From contig OY756140.1 in NCBI GenBank assembly GCA_963576785.1, positions 2,976,001 to 3,040,000 of the forward strand: a stretch of DNA of 64,000 nucleotides, written 5' to 3'. The stretch comes from Chlorophyllum brunneum. Lineage: Eukaryota > Basidiomycota > Agaricomycetes > Agaricales > Agaricaceae. The position numbers and the translations under genes were made by a program. The notes beneath the pieces were generated by a model that was not told the DNA's origin, ran no database searches, and saw only the letters and a program-made list of their open reading frames with translations. Shown in pieces: positions 28,857 through 39,573 of the stretch (positions within the stretch are counted from its first letter, which is position 1; each line of letters opens with the position of its first letter).

Positions 28857-30990
28857 TCACCTTTGGTTCCGTCTTCGTGAGCCCCGAGTCATACTCTGAC
28901 GTGCACTCTCGAAACGTTCGCGAATCTTGGAATACCCCTCACGATCAACACGATGAACGTAATAGGAACCACCGTTGTTTCCCCATGAAACACTGCCAGA
29001 ATGGTACTGGCGTTCCGTCACCTCGAAGATGGCGCTAATATCATCAACCTGGTGGAGAGGAAGATCAGCACATGGGTGAGGTGGTTATGTTGCGGAGCAG
29101 GGACTTACGTTGCGTTCAGTCATGCGTGCATTGAGGGAACTCACAAAGGGCGCTAAGGATATTACCATGGCGCCTTCTTTGAGGTCGAGAAACTTTGGTT
29201 TGAGCGCTTCATTTACTGTAAAAATGACGTCAAAAATGGATAACGAAAATACAAGAATCAGGACCCACAACTCTCTTCAAAGACTTTATTGTCTACTAGC
29301 ACTACATCGGCTTTTGACATGAGGTCATCAACCCGTTTGCTTTTGAGCATATCACCTTCCTCGAGTTCCATCTTGCCAATGTTGATACCCCACATCCTAG
29401 CCCGGATCCTAATCTGCTCCACCATATCTCGTGCAACACGAGCTGGTTGGGGCATGAGTTCGATCCCGTAGGCAGTGCACCCAGTCTGTAGTGCGGCTTG
29501 GACCACGACGTTGGCAACTCCACTGCCGAGATCGAGGAATAAAGAGTCTTCATGCAGCTGCGTTAGCCGGATGATTTCCTGGGACAGTATCGGCATGAGC
29601 TCTCCATACACGGTACTGGAGAACGCTTCGTATTTCTTCAGAGTCTTGACGTTAGGTCCAACTGCGCGCTGGTAGTTTTCATCGATGATACGCATGAGAA
29701 CCGGTTTAGGAAGACCCAATTCCGTCCACGACTCCACCACGTCCATTAGTGGATTTGGAAGGGTTGACTGAGATGAATCTAGGGAGGTTGGGTACTTGAT
29801 ATTTCGCAATATCGCGTTGATAGCATCCAGAGAGCGGAGGAACAGAGGTCCATCTTGTAGGTTGACGGCGCGCTTGAGGGCACGAAGTAATGGAACGTGG
29901 CCGTTTGACGAAGTGCTGCTTAGGGTGACAAATGCATCGAGAGGCAGGCAATCCGTGCTGGAAGCAGATGTAGTGGATGCTCGAGAAATAGGGGGAGATG
30001 GGGACGGGGAAGGCGATTGCGGAGGCGAATCGATGTCGGCGAAGGATTCGCTAGGCAGGGGACCGAACAAAATCTGTTGTTCTGGCGTCAAGTAGACTAG
30101 AGCACCGTGAGTAAATGAGATTGACGTAGTTTGGGACGACTTGCATTCTATAATAGTCATGAGAGATTTTTCCAAGTCCATAATTGGGTTATAGTGGTCC
30201 TTGTCCTTGGGTGCGAGGAGAATGAACCTGTGACGCGGTTTAACGAGGTGTGGGTGAGGCTACGGGTGCGCCAACCTTTCTTTGGCGCCTGAATTGGGGT
30301 ATTCCAGTTCTGCCACGGGATAATTATCGGGGTCGGCCTCAAAAGATCGGTCGGTAGAGTCGTGGGGGTTCCTGAAATCTGAGAAAGGTCAGTGAAATTG
30401 GAGGGGCAGGGTAGATGATACTGACACGTCTTATAAGATTTAATCAGCCGTCTGACAATGGCCTCTGAGCTCAGGAAAGCGGGGCCTGGATGACCATCCT
30501 GGTCGATACGCCACCGGCGTTGAAAGAAGGGTGTATCCGAGTCGAGACTGGGAAAAAGCGAGGTAGAACGCGATCTGTCGCTGCGGTAGATGGGTTCCGG
30601 AGAGGGAGCGAGAAGACTCTGACGGCTCTGGGCGCGCGAGGGGACGCGTGTGGAGGTTAGTGACGACGAGTTGCGCTTCCTGCGTTTCTTTTTGGGGGCG
30701 GCGCGTGGACGTTTTGGTTCGCGGGGGGGTGGTGGAGTCGAGTCGGGGTCGTTGTCTAGGCGCTTGCGTTTGTTGATTGGGGGGGAGGGGGCCTCCGAGA
30801 GAGGGGAAGAACAGGGGACTGCGGGCGGGCGGATGAGGGGCGAGGGATGGATGGGGGCGGGAGCGGGGGCGGGATGGCGGGGGCGGGATTTGACGACGAC
30901 GTTTGAGGGCGAGGGCGCGAGGGACGAGGAGAAGAAGGCATAGTCGGTGGACGAGGAGAGCATTGGCTTTAAACAACTTTTGACCTCCAT
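28857..30990 (-). CDS. DOT1: Histone H3-K79 methyltransferase Dot1
   Basis: Minus-strand exons 30990..30426, 30378..30276, 30227..29272, 29215..29109 and 29048..28857 close in frame to 640 aa. A Pro/Arg/Lys-rich N-terminus (KKKRRKRN cluster) probably binds DNA or nucleosomes. The catalytic domain shows YFRNPHD, YPNSGAKERFILLAP, then LPKPVLMRIIDENYQRAVGP, the SAM-binding DLGSGVANVVVQAAL with the acidic motif GIELM, and VVLVDNKVF followed by NEALKPKFLDLKEGA. These are the D1/D2, I, post-I and later motifs of the Dot1 class, which lacks a SET domain. The enzyme methylates Lys79 of H3 in nucleosomes, with roles in silencing and the DNA-damage checkpoint (family knowledge). It is divergent from the oxidoreductase gene, 241 bp apart. 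Confidence 0.95.
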
Positions 30991-31231
30991 TTATGGCCCG
31001 TCACAGTGGCTGTGTCCATCACTGTTGCGGTCTGTTGTCCACCGCCGTCCATTCCCAACACACCCGCCTCATTCGGTTATAGCTCAGCGCTCCTTTTGAT
31101 CCTTCCGCACAGCTCGTCTGCGTTGATGCAGGTGCCAGTGAAAGGTATTCCATACTCAGTCAACCGCGCACAGCTCACAACTCTCCTCAGATTATTATTC
31201 TCAGTCCTCCCTTGTTCTAATTTCTCTCCAT

Positions 31232-33035
31232 ATGGGTACTGTTCTCTCTCACGTGCGCCAATATGCCCGCAAGGTCCTCGTCCAAGCGGTCCTCCGAGCC
31301 CTCGCCCTAGTCTCCTCGCCAATCTATCGCCTTGTCACTCGTCTCGCCCTTTCTCCCGGTATCCCCGTACCAGACCCATGCGAATCCTATTGGACGTCCC
31401 CTCCCTCTCCCATAGCTAAACATGGTTCCGGACCCGATACACCCATTCCCGATTACGCCGATATTGTTATCATCGGAAGCGGAATCACGGGCACTTCTGT
31501 TGCCAGAACCATATTAGACCATGATGCCCACCACCATGGGGCCAGCAAACCGCTCAAGGTTGTCATGCTCGAGGCCAGAGACGCCTGCTCTGGTGCAACT
31601 GGACGGTATGTCAATGGTTAGCTGATAACGGTCTACTTACGTTTCCCCACTTAGGAATGGTGGTCATATCACACCGGTGCTTTACCAGGACTACCCCGCC
31701 CTTAAGGAGCATCACGGCCCAGAAATTGCCGCGCAGATTATTCGCTTCCGCCTGTCGCATTTGACCGAATTATTGACGGTTGCGTCCGAGGAGAATCTGC
31801 TCGACGACTGTCAGTGTCGCGAGACCCAGTCTTATGACGTTTACCAAGATACTGGCTTGTACCGCTCTGCTAAGCAATTGCTTGAAATCTATAAGCGAGA
31901 CCTGCCGTTAGAGGGCTCAGAAATTGAGGTCATCGAGAACAAAGACGCACTTGCAGTAGGTTGTTTGTCCAAATATAGTTGTGCGATGCTGGATTCTGCA
32001 CAGGACCTTCAATTGGTGCCCTCTGTTGCCGGGTGCGTTGTAACTCGTGGAGGTGCGGTACACCCCTATCGGCTGGTGACTGGGATCCTCTCCAGGCTTT
32101 TGCGTTGTTATCGATCTAGGTGATATTATTGTGTTGTGCCTCGTACATCAGTTCTGCTGACAGATTAGCATCATAGCTTTCATTTGTATACCCATACGCC
32201 GTGTACAGATATCGTGGGACCTAGGTCTGGTAATGCGCTGTATACGATCTGTACGCCGCGGGGCAACATTCGGGCGCGACATGTGATCCATGCAACGAAT
32301 GCGTGGGCATCCCACTTGCTACCTGGGATGAGGAGCAAGATTATACCGGCGAGGGGTGTAATGACAGCACAACATGGACGACCAGGACTGGGTGAGAGCA
32401 AGACCGATTGGCGAGGGATGCGGTCGTTTGTACTCTATCCGAGCTCATCGTTTAGTTGCTTTGATTACCTGACGCAGCAACTGCCGGGCGCAGGAGAGTC
32501 TGCAGGATATCCAGCGAGTTCGGGGGAGCTGATGCTTGGTGGGGGATTTCTAAGACAGAACGCGCACCTGACAGAGATTGGGAATGCGGATGACGGTGAT
32601 TGGAATCACAAGGTGGGAGAGTACCTGTCAAATGCGATGGGGGACTACTTCCGAGTGGGAGAGAGCGATGAGAAGGAGAGGGTGATTGGGAGCTGGGGTG
32701 GTATTTTGGCGATGTCTACGGACGAAAGGCCGTGGGTGGGCAGAGTGCCTGAAAGCGTATCTCGTAGAGGCGGTGTGCTTAACAAGGATAGTTTTGAAGA
32801 GACCCCAGTGGACGGCAAGGGGAGTGTGCGGCTGGCACCGGCGGGTGAGTGGGTTGCGGCGGGGTACTCTGGGGAGGGAATGGTGCACGCATGGCTGAGC
32901 GGGAGGGCGGTGGGGCTGATGGTGGCCGGAGAGGAGCCCGGGGGATGGTTTCCGGCGGTGTATCGGATCACGGCTGGGCGGTGTTCGGGCGCGGGTGTGG
33001 AGGGGATGCTGGGCGCCTGGTGTTTGGGTAGATAG
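31232..33035 (+). CDS. FAD-dependent oxidoreductase (DAO family)
   Basis: Exons 31232..31605, 31655..32119 and 32177..33035 give 565 aa. The Rossmann signature DIVIIGSGITGTSVAR lies at about residues 77-92. The spliced motif ARDACSGATGRNGGHITP follows, the typical second FAD contact of the D-amino-acid-oxidase-like family. Near the C-terminus are GYSGEGMVHAW and a preceding AAGEWVAA-like turn. The first 40 residues are hydrophobic and Arg-containing without acidic residues and could form a membrane anchor or organelle signal. The substrate is not evident. The last intron uses the acceptor CATAG; an earlier TTAG gives the wrong frame. Confidence 0.85.
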
Positions 33036-33163
33036 GAGTGTGGGAAGATTTGAATTTATTTTGATTGTGATTGCTGTTGCCACCGCCGTCCTCCCACCGG
33101 TGCCCACCACCCCCGCATGCCCCCCGCACCGGCCCCTTAGTCCACAGCTCTCCCACCCACTCC

Positions 33164-36053
33164 ATGGCCATTCTCCTCTCCTCCCATCCCCGCACAGACC
33201 AGGACATGGACAACCCTCCCCGACAACCCTCCTCCCCCGCCAACGACCACCCACAACCCCACCCCCCCCAGCTCCAGCAGTCTCCCTATACCTTACCTCT
33301 CCAGCAGCAGCCCCAGGGCAGCTGGACGCCCTCCGTAGCCGCCGCCCCCTTTTATCCCGCTTTCTTTCAGGGCCAACAACAGCCGTACCCCAACCAGGCT
33401 GCCTACTATGATCCAGCAAACGCCCAGTTTGCACAGTGGGCCTACCACCAAATGATGTTCAACGCCCAGCACGGCTTTCCTCAGATGCCTCCCCAACGTA
33501 CCCCTTCCAATCATTCGGCGTCTAATGACTTCTTTCCCCAGAGTTCAATACCCCCCAACTTCAACCCTTTTCCCAGCGGCACCCCTCCGCCCCATGCCCA
33601 ACGCCCTGCCGGACCCGATCTCCACCACCAACCCCCAGGCCCCCAAAACGCCCAGTATACCGGCTTCCATCCTTATCGTCGACCCAATCGTCAACAATGC
33701 TCCCACCCACAGGACACCAACAATGACTGGCGCCCCGGCCTGGCCCATGTCCCCCAGCCTCCTTATGCGCGCCCCGAAGCTTCTGCCTCATCTTCCTCTC
33801 TCAATTCCTCCGGCAGCCACAGGCAACGCACCAACAGTAATCAGAGTGGTCACAGCGGCCATAATGTGCCGTCGGCCAATTCTATTTCGCGCAGTCGGAA
33901 CAACGGTTCCCCGAACCCATCAGCAGCAAGCTCAACTCGAAGCACCCCTTCCCCAGCTTCTTCCTCTGCCCCCTCCAAACCCAACACCCCCCGCCTACCA
34001 CACAATCGCAATGGCTCCTCATCCTCCACTTCGACATCAGCTTCTTCACGCCCCTCCCTCTTATCTCAGGTATCACTATCCTCCTCATCATCTCCGACTA
34101 CCGCCGCCACTACTCCCTCTCCATCCTCCTCTTCCACCACCACCTCCGCTACCACCCACCGGCTCACCCGTCCATCTCCCCTTTCCCAGGGCACCTTTAC
34201 CGCTTCTGAGAAGCGAATGTCACGCGATGACAGTGACCTTGCTGCCATGCTCGAGTCCTCTTCCAAAATTGCGGCCGGCACCAGCCGTGGAGGGCTCAAG
34301 GGACGCATTCGTCGCGCTCTTTCTTTCAATGCCCTAAAGGAGGAAGAGGACGATGATGATGAATCTATTAAAGCTTCTACTTTAAATCCCAAGGGCAAAG
34401 AATCCCTCACCCTCAACTCTTCAGTCCCCCACCCCGAAACCGCAGGTGCCATCCGCAGTCCTGATAGTGGGGTTGATGACGGGGAATCTACTGTCACGAT
34501 ACAAACGAAAAAGAAGAGTCGCGCCGCTTCCTTGTTCAACTCCAGACTCAATGCCAGCACCGACAATATCTCCCTCTCGTCAACCGTCAGCAGTGCTAGC
34601 GTCATGATCCGGAAGCTTGGTTCCATGGGCAAGCTGGTCGTCCGGAGGAATTCCCTCGCCGGTATCACCTCCATTTTCAAAGACAAGGCCAAGGACGGTG
34701 ACAAGACCAAGAAAAAGGAAAAGAAGGGTGCCAAATCGGCTGCTCTTCAGGCAGAGGTCTCGCACGTCCATGCAGAGCTCGATAGGAGTATCACCGTAGA
34801 TGCAAATGGGCTTAGTCCAGCAGCTGAGCTCGCCCGGCAGCATACTCTCAAGACCAAGGCCGAGGCCGCAGCAAAGGCCAAGGCCCAACAGGAGGCTCAA
34901 GCTGCTGCTGCTGCTGCTGCAACAGCCTCTCGTGCGGATGGTGTTACCAACGGTAATAGACCCAGTGCTGGCGTTCCAGCCTGGGACAAAAATACGGCGA
35001 CACGGGCAGGTTCTGCGTCGCCAATCAAGCGATCCGGGGGTATGAGGGTGAACGAAGATGGCACCCGGATTGTTGTCGAGGAAGAAGAAGAGGAGGATGA
35101 CGAGAGCGATGATGGTCACTATGACCCTCACCATTCCTACAATATGGATGGTTGGGACGATGATGATGACTGGGATATACCAGAGACGGACGAAGACGTC
35201 ACCATTCGTATTGGGATGGGCAAGGCCTCGATTGTCGATGACGAACAGGAGGAGGTTGAGCCGTGGGCAGTGGATGCCCGGCGTAGCATCGAGCGGGCAA
35301 AGAAGCCCATGAGGGGGATACTTAAAAGTGCGGCTTTTTATATTTCTGCATGAGCGACTCCTAACATGTCTTTGCGTGAAATTACTTAGATGCTGGTTTA
35401 TACGACCAGGCACACTATCTCGCCGATCCGCCTGCACCCCGTGCTCGTTCCAATTCGTACAACTCGCATTCTGGCCAAACAGAGCTTGGTCCCTTGGCTC
35501 GTATTCCTTCACCAGATCCTGACCATATCGATGGCCTTCATCGACACGGCTCCCATTCATCAGGTCACGGTAATTCGATGGCTCCATCAATTCCCCCTCT
35601 CAAGTTTGAGATTGCATCTCCCATTAGTTCTACCTTTAATACAAACACTAAAGAGCTCCCCGATACCCCTCCCTTCTCCTCTGACAGGCCGAGTTCGATA
35701 TTCCAACATCCCGCCCTCAACTCCTCTGCACCCGCCTTGTCGATGGTCCCTTCTTCTGCTCCAACGCTGACGCACCGATCGGCTACTGCTCCCACAAAAA
35801 AGTTGGCTTTTGCTACAAATCTGTCGGTTTACGATACGTTCTCCTCCGCCGCCTACGATCGCAGGAGTGAACCTGCAACTTGGAGCCGACTAACGCCGAC
35901 CTTGGCCCAGAGGATCAAAGACGAACTGAACTCGTACAAAATGGAGGAAATGGAAGTGCATGCCGCTAGCCGGATTCAGTGCGTTTTTTTTCTTTGTTTT
36001 TGTAGACCTCGAAGCTAATATTTTTTTTTTGTAGCACGCAATTTTTCGTCTAA
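33164..36053 (+). CDS. Low-complexity protein with Bni4-like C-terminal module
   Basis: Exons 33164..35327, 35390..35978 and a 19-nt final exon 36035..36053 give about 923 aa (909 if translation starts at the ATG at 33206). The N-terminal half is rich in Pro, Gln and Ser; a poly-Ala tract lies near 34905 and an acidic EEEEEEDDESDD tract near 35090. The only structured-looking part is the end: KKLAFATNLSVYDTF, then LTPTLAQRIKDELNSYKMEEMEVH and ASRIHTQFFV. I recall closely similar C-termini in ascomycete Bni4-like proteins, where an RVxF-type site binds protein phosphatase 1 and places it at the bud neck or septum. Here that site would be the degenerate KLAF. The family assignment is from memory and moderate. 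The first in-frame ATG has a good CCATGG context. Confidence 0.72.
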
Positions 36054-37054
36054 TTAACTGGTTGACGATTTCTTTTGGATTTGCTATTCATCACGCTCCC
36101 CGCATCAATTCTTTATATGTCCCAAGCATTGTTGCCCATCCTCTGATCTAACGCCTATTCCTTGCAAGATATCCCTTCCCACTTATTTCCGTATCTTTCC
36201 ACCCTTCTCGGAACCTTCTCATCGCAACCAATTTTAGCACTACAAGATACCCTTTGTCAACCATGTACTGTGACGCACGGCAATTAGCGTTGGTGGTGGT
36301 ATCTCTTCGCTATATTCGCGTTGCCAACTGGCCCGCGTCTTGCGTGTTACAGACTGTAAACCCCTCTCATCTTTTACTCCCTTTTGCCAATGACTGGACG
36401 GACAATAAAGCATCGCAATTATACTTTCTACTTACGTTCGTCTGAACTTTTCATGTTTCCTTCAACTGACTGATAAAAAAAACACGGCGACCTTCCTCCA
36501 TGTCCCTATATTAACCAATCCTTTCCAAAATCAGCAACTCCAACCTGTTATTGACTGGCTCTTCTTCCGTTTCCCCGTCCTAATACTTGGGTTTTCTTTT
36601 TCTTTCTCAAAGTGTGGTGTAAAAGTGACACAGATGATAACCTAATCCCATCGTTACCATGTGTACAGAGTGGTCCTTAGGTAATAGCATCATAAGTATA
36701 ATTTCAAACAAGTGTTGAAGGCTGCCTAGCGACGCGGCGCGCTCTGCATTCTGGGGTGAAAATCCACACAACACCGGCTGGGAAACCGTCCCTGGGCAAT
36801 TGTTGATAAAGCGTAGAAGAACAATGACGGGTTTATGTAACCCAACCCTGTCTTTGTTCTTCCAAGCGGGCCTCTGACAAATGAGTAGCTTGTCCTGTCC
36901 CTATAAAGTCTGGAGAGCCATGAACTATACATCTTCAGCTCGACTGCGTCCAGCCATCTCCACTTTCCTTCATATATTTCTTCGAGGCCGCCAGCCGTGC
37001 TTCTTCAACTAACGACTTGAACCCTCGCTCGTTTGAACGACCTGTTATCTCACA
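36054..37054. other. Intergenic region
   Basis: CT-rich presumed 3' UTR of the preceding gene, then the promoter and pyrimidine-rich leader of the membrane-protein gene. No ORF of interest. Confidence 0.4.
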
Positions 37055-38049
37055 ATGATTGCTGGAATCTCAAAAGGCATCACCCTGTACCTAGCTCCAG
37101 TGCTGGCTTTGACCGCAACGATCCTCTCGCTCTTTGCATTCCTGGCCCCGACTCTCTTACTACACGATCGTGTAGCACTTCTAACCGTCAGTCCCTCGAC
37201 GAGCTTGGTCCAGCCAGGACCTAATCAGAACATTGATGGCCCCAGTGTGTTTATGGGATCTCTCGGTCCGTGTCCACTTTACTCGTCAATGAGATAGTAA
37301 CTCATAAAATCTTTTATAGGTTCTTGTACGCGCAGCAACAATGATGCCCCCCNNNNNNNNNNNNNNNNNNNNNNNNNNNNNNNNNNNNNNNNNNNNNNNN
37401 NNNNNNNNNNNNNNNNNNNNNNNNNNNNNNNNNNNNNNNNNNNNNNNNNNNNNNNNNNNNNNNNNNNNNNNNNNNNNNNNNNNNNNNNNNNNNNNNNNNN
37501 NNNNNNNNNNNNNNNNNNNNNNNNNNNNNNNNNNNNNNNNNNNNNNNNNNNNCTCCCAGTGCATCAACTCCTGTGTTCATTTCAATTGCGCTCGCATTGG
37601 ACGTGACTTTCCTCCTTATCTTTACACTAATTTCCTTCCGTCATACAATGGGAAAGACTGGCTCTGCATTCGAATCCCCTCTGTTGCAGAGCGTCTCCGC
37701 AGGGATTGGTTTCTTGGGATTCATGATTGGTATGTGATCTGTTCCTGATATTTTCTACGCGCAGAACCTGATTGGTTTCGAACTTTAGGGTTGACCGCCT
37801 TTCTCATCCTTCGCATGTGGTTTGGCAAGGCCGTTCAAGACTTCAATTCGAGCATTCAAGCTCAGGGGTCTCAGGGACCCAAGCTCATCGCTGAAATCAG
37901 CAATGCCTTCACGAGTGCGTCGACTTTTGTGTAGCTATCATGCACATCACTGACTATTCCGGGTAGTGGTTTGGGTTGCACACGCTTTCTGGACCGTTCC
38001 AGTGATGATTTCACTTACAAAATACAATGTCAAGTCGGGAAAGGCTTGA
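37055..38049 (+). CDS. Four-span membrane protein, interrupted by an assembly gap
   Basis: The ATG at 37055 starts MIAGISKGITLYLAPVLA, a clear membrane helix with a short cytosolic N-terminus. After an intron the next exon runs into 200 N (37353-37552). Sequence resumes with PVFISIALALDVTFLLIF (span 2), GIGFLGFMI joined over an intron to GLTAFLILRMWF (span 3), and VWVAHAFWTVPVMISL (span 4), ending KYNVKSGKA at 38049. The layout (helix, loop with a Cys, three more helices) recalls the SUR7/PalI-like group, but no signature is complete because of the gap. Introns are 37267 to about 37319, about 37733-37788, and about 37920-37966. Confidence 0.75.
37353..37552. other. Assembly gap (200 N)
   Basis: Exactly 200 N, the placeholder length commonly used for a gap of unknown size. 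It falls inside the coding region of the membrane protein, and C-runs flank it. Confidence 0.98.
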
Positions 38050-38178
38050 GCTGAGGGGTTTCCGTCATCTCCGCTTAGGGACTTTGTTTGGATCACTCGT
38101 GTAGTTAATATAGATCACGTGATGCACAGCAAAGAGATTTTGAGTGGCATCTTGAAACTGCTCATTCTGCTCACCACC

Positions 38179-39494
38179 ATGTCCAGGCAAGACCGCGCTA
38201 CGACAGAACGCAATGCACGCACACTCAGAGAACTCGTGAAACTACCAGAAAACAAAGTCTGCGCGGACTGCAAGCGTAACGGTGAGAGTTCCCCTGCGAC
38301 CGATGTTTCTGCTGTCCTAAGTTCTGATGGCCAGATCCCCGATGGGCCTCGTGGAATATGTACGACCGAATTCCACAGATGAGACGATGTTTTCTGATAG
38401 AAATGGCTTAGTGGTGTTTTCCTTTGTATCCGATGCTCGGGTATACACCGCGGGATGGGGACACATATCAGCAAAGTCAAGTCTGTGGATCTTGACATGT
38501 GGACTCCCGAACAGATGGAGGTGAGGATATACCTCGTCAGCCTCATACATCCACTGAATGACATTAGACTATCCAAAAATGGGGAAATAGACGAGCTAAC
38601 CTTTACTGGGAGGCCCACTTGAAGCCAGGTCATGTTCCACCCGAGCAGTTAGTGATTATTATAAGCACCTCTTTATCTCGTACTTATACTTATACTTCAA
38701 CTCCGCGCAACAGTAAAGTGGAATCATTCATCCGCTCCAAGTACGAATCACGACGGTGGGCAATGGAAGGACCACCACCCAGTGATCCTAGCGCCTTGGA
38801 TAGCGGCACCGTCACAGAGACCCCGTCACTACCACCACCCCCACCTCAGGAGCAACGCACCATAACATTATCAACGAGACCAACCAGTAATGCGGCTCCC
38901 TCACGTAGCTCGGGTTTCACAACCCAACAGCCCCAAGCTCATCAACTTCTCTCTTCTACCTTCACAAAACCCACTCCTGCGCAGACTCCCGCACAGCCTA
39001 CTGTGCAGCCTGTGCAGCAATCTGCTCCTCAGGATGACCTCTTCTCCCTCGACTTTCACGCCCCTATCCCAGTCGCTACTTCCAATGTCGCGCCCCAACA
39101 GCCCACGAAAGACGTCAAACAAGACATTCTTTCCCTGTTCTCTACCGCTCCCGCTAATCCCTCTCCCAGTCCAATGAGCCAGTTCAGCACTGGCACCCGG
39201 AGCACGCCATCACAGCCTCAATACCCCGCTCAACCCACCAGCATGATAGGCAATGCTGGTATTGGCGCATGGGGCGCTAGCTCCGGCTGGGGACCAGCCC
39301 CGACGGCCCCTCCGGCACAGTCCAATGTTTGGGGCACGCCGGCAAGCTCCAGTCTATCCGCTCAGCAGGCCAATCTCTTCAACACCAACGATATCTGGGG
39401 AGGCAATTCGGTAACCCCCGGTGGTGGGTTTTCTCCAACAACTCAACAGAAGAAGGACGACGTCTTCGGCGATATCTGGGGTTCATATAAATGA
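38179..39494 (+). CDS. ArfGAP domain protein (Age2/SMAP type)
   Basis: Exons 38179..38281, 38335..38359, 38412..38520, 38568..38647 and 38714..39494 give 365 aa. The ArfGAP zinc finger spans residues 10-110: [18 protein letters not shown], then [20 protein letters not shown], which is C-x2-C-x16-C-x2-C with the catalytic Arg in [23 protein letters not shown] and [11 protein letters not shown] follow. The C-terminus is Pro/Gln/Ser-rich, with repeated WG, NLF and DIWG motifs of the kind that bind clathrin adaptors. It stimulates GTP hydrolysis on Arf at Golgi or endosomes (family knowledge). Exon 2 is only 25 nt. The stop is 79 bp from the convergent aminopeptidase gene. Confidence 0.93.
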
Positions 39495-39573
39495 AGACCA
39501 TCATTCCGTATTTACATCACGAGCTGAAATCATAGACTTTCACAATAATACCCTATTCCCATGGTTCTTTATA

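Noticed and set aside
32628..33434. 268-codon minus ORF across the oxidoreductase 3' end
   Set aside because: Antisense shadow of a GC-rich gene end; low complexity.
33525..35590. Long ORFs in other frames over the Bni4-like gene
   Set aside because: They are caused by low-complexity Pro/Ser codons; the frame with consistent splicing is the one annotated.
37286..37748. ORFs running through the N gap
   Set aside because: They exist only because N codons are not stops.
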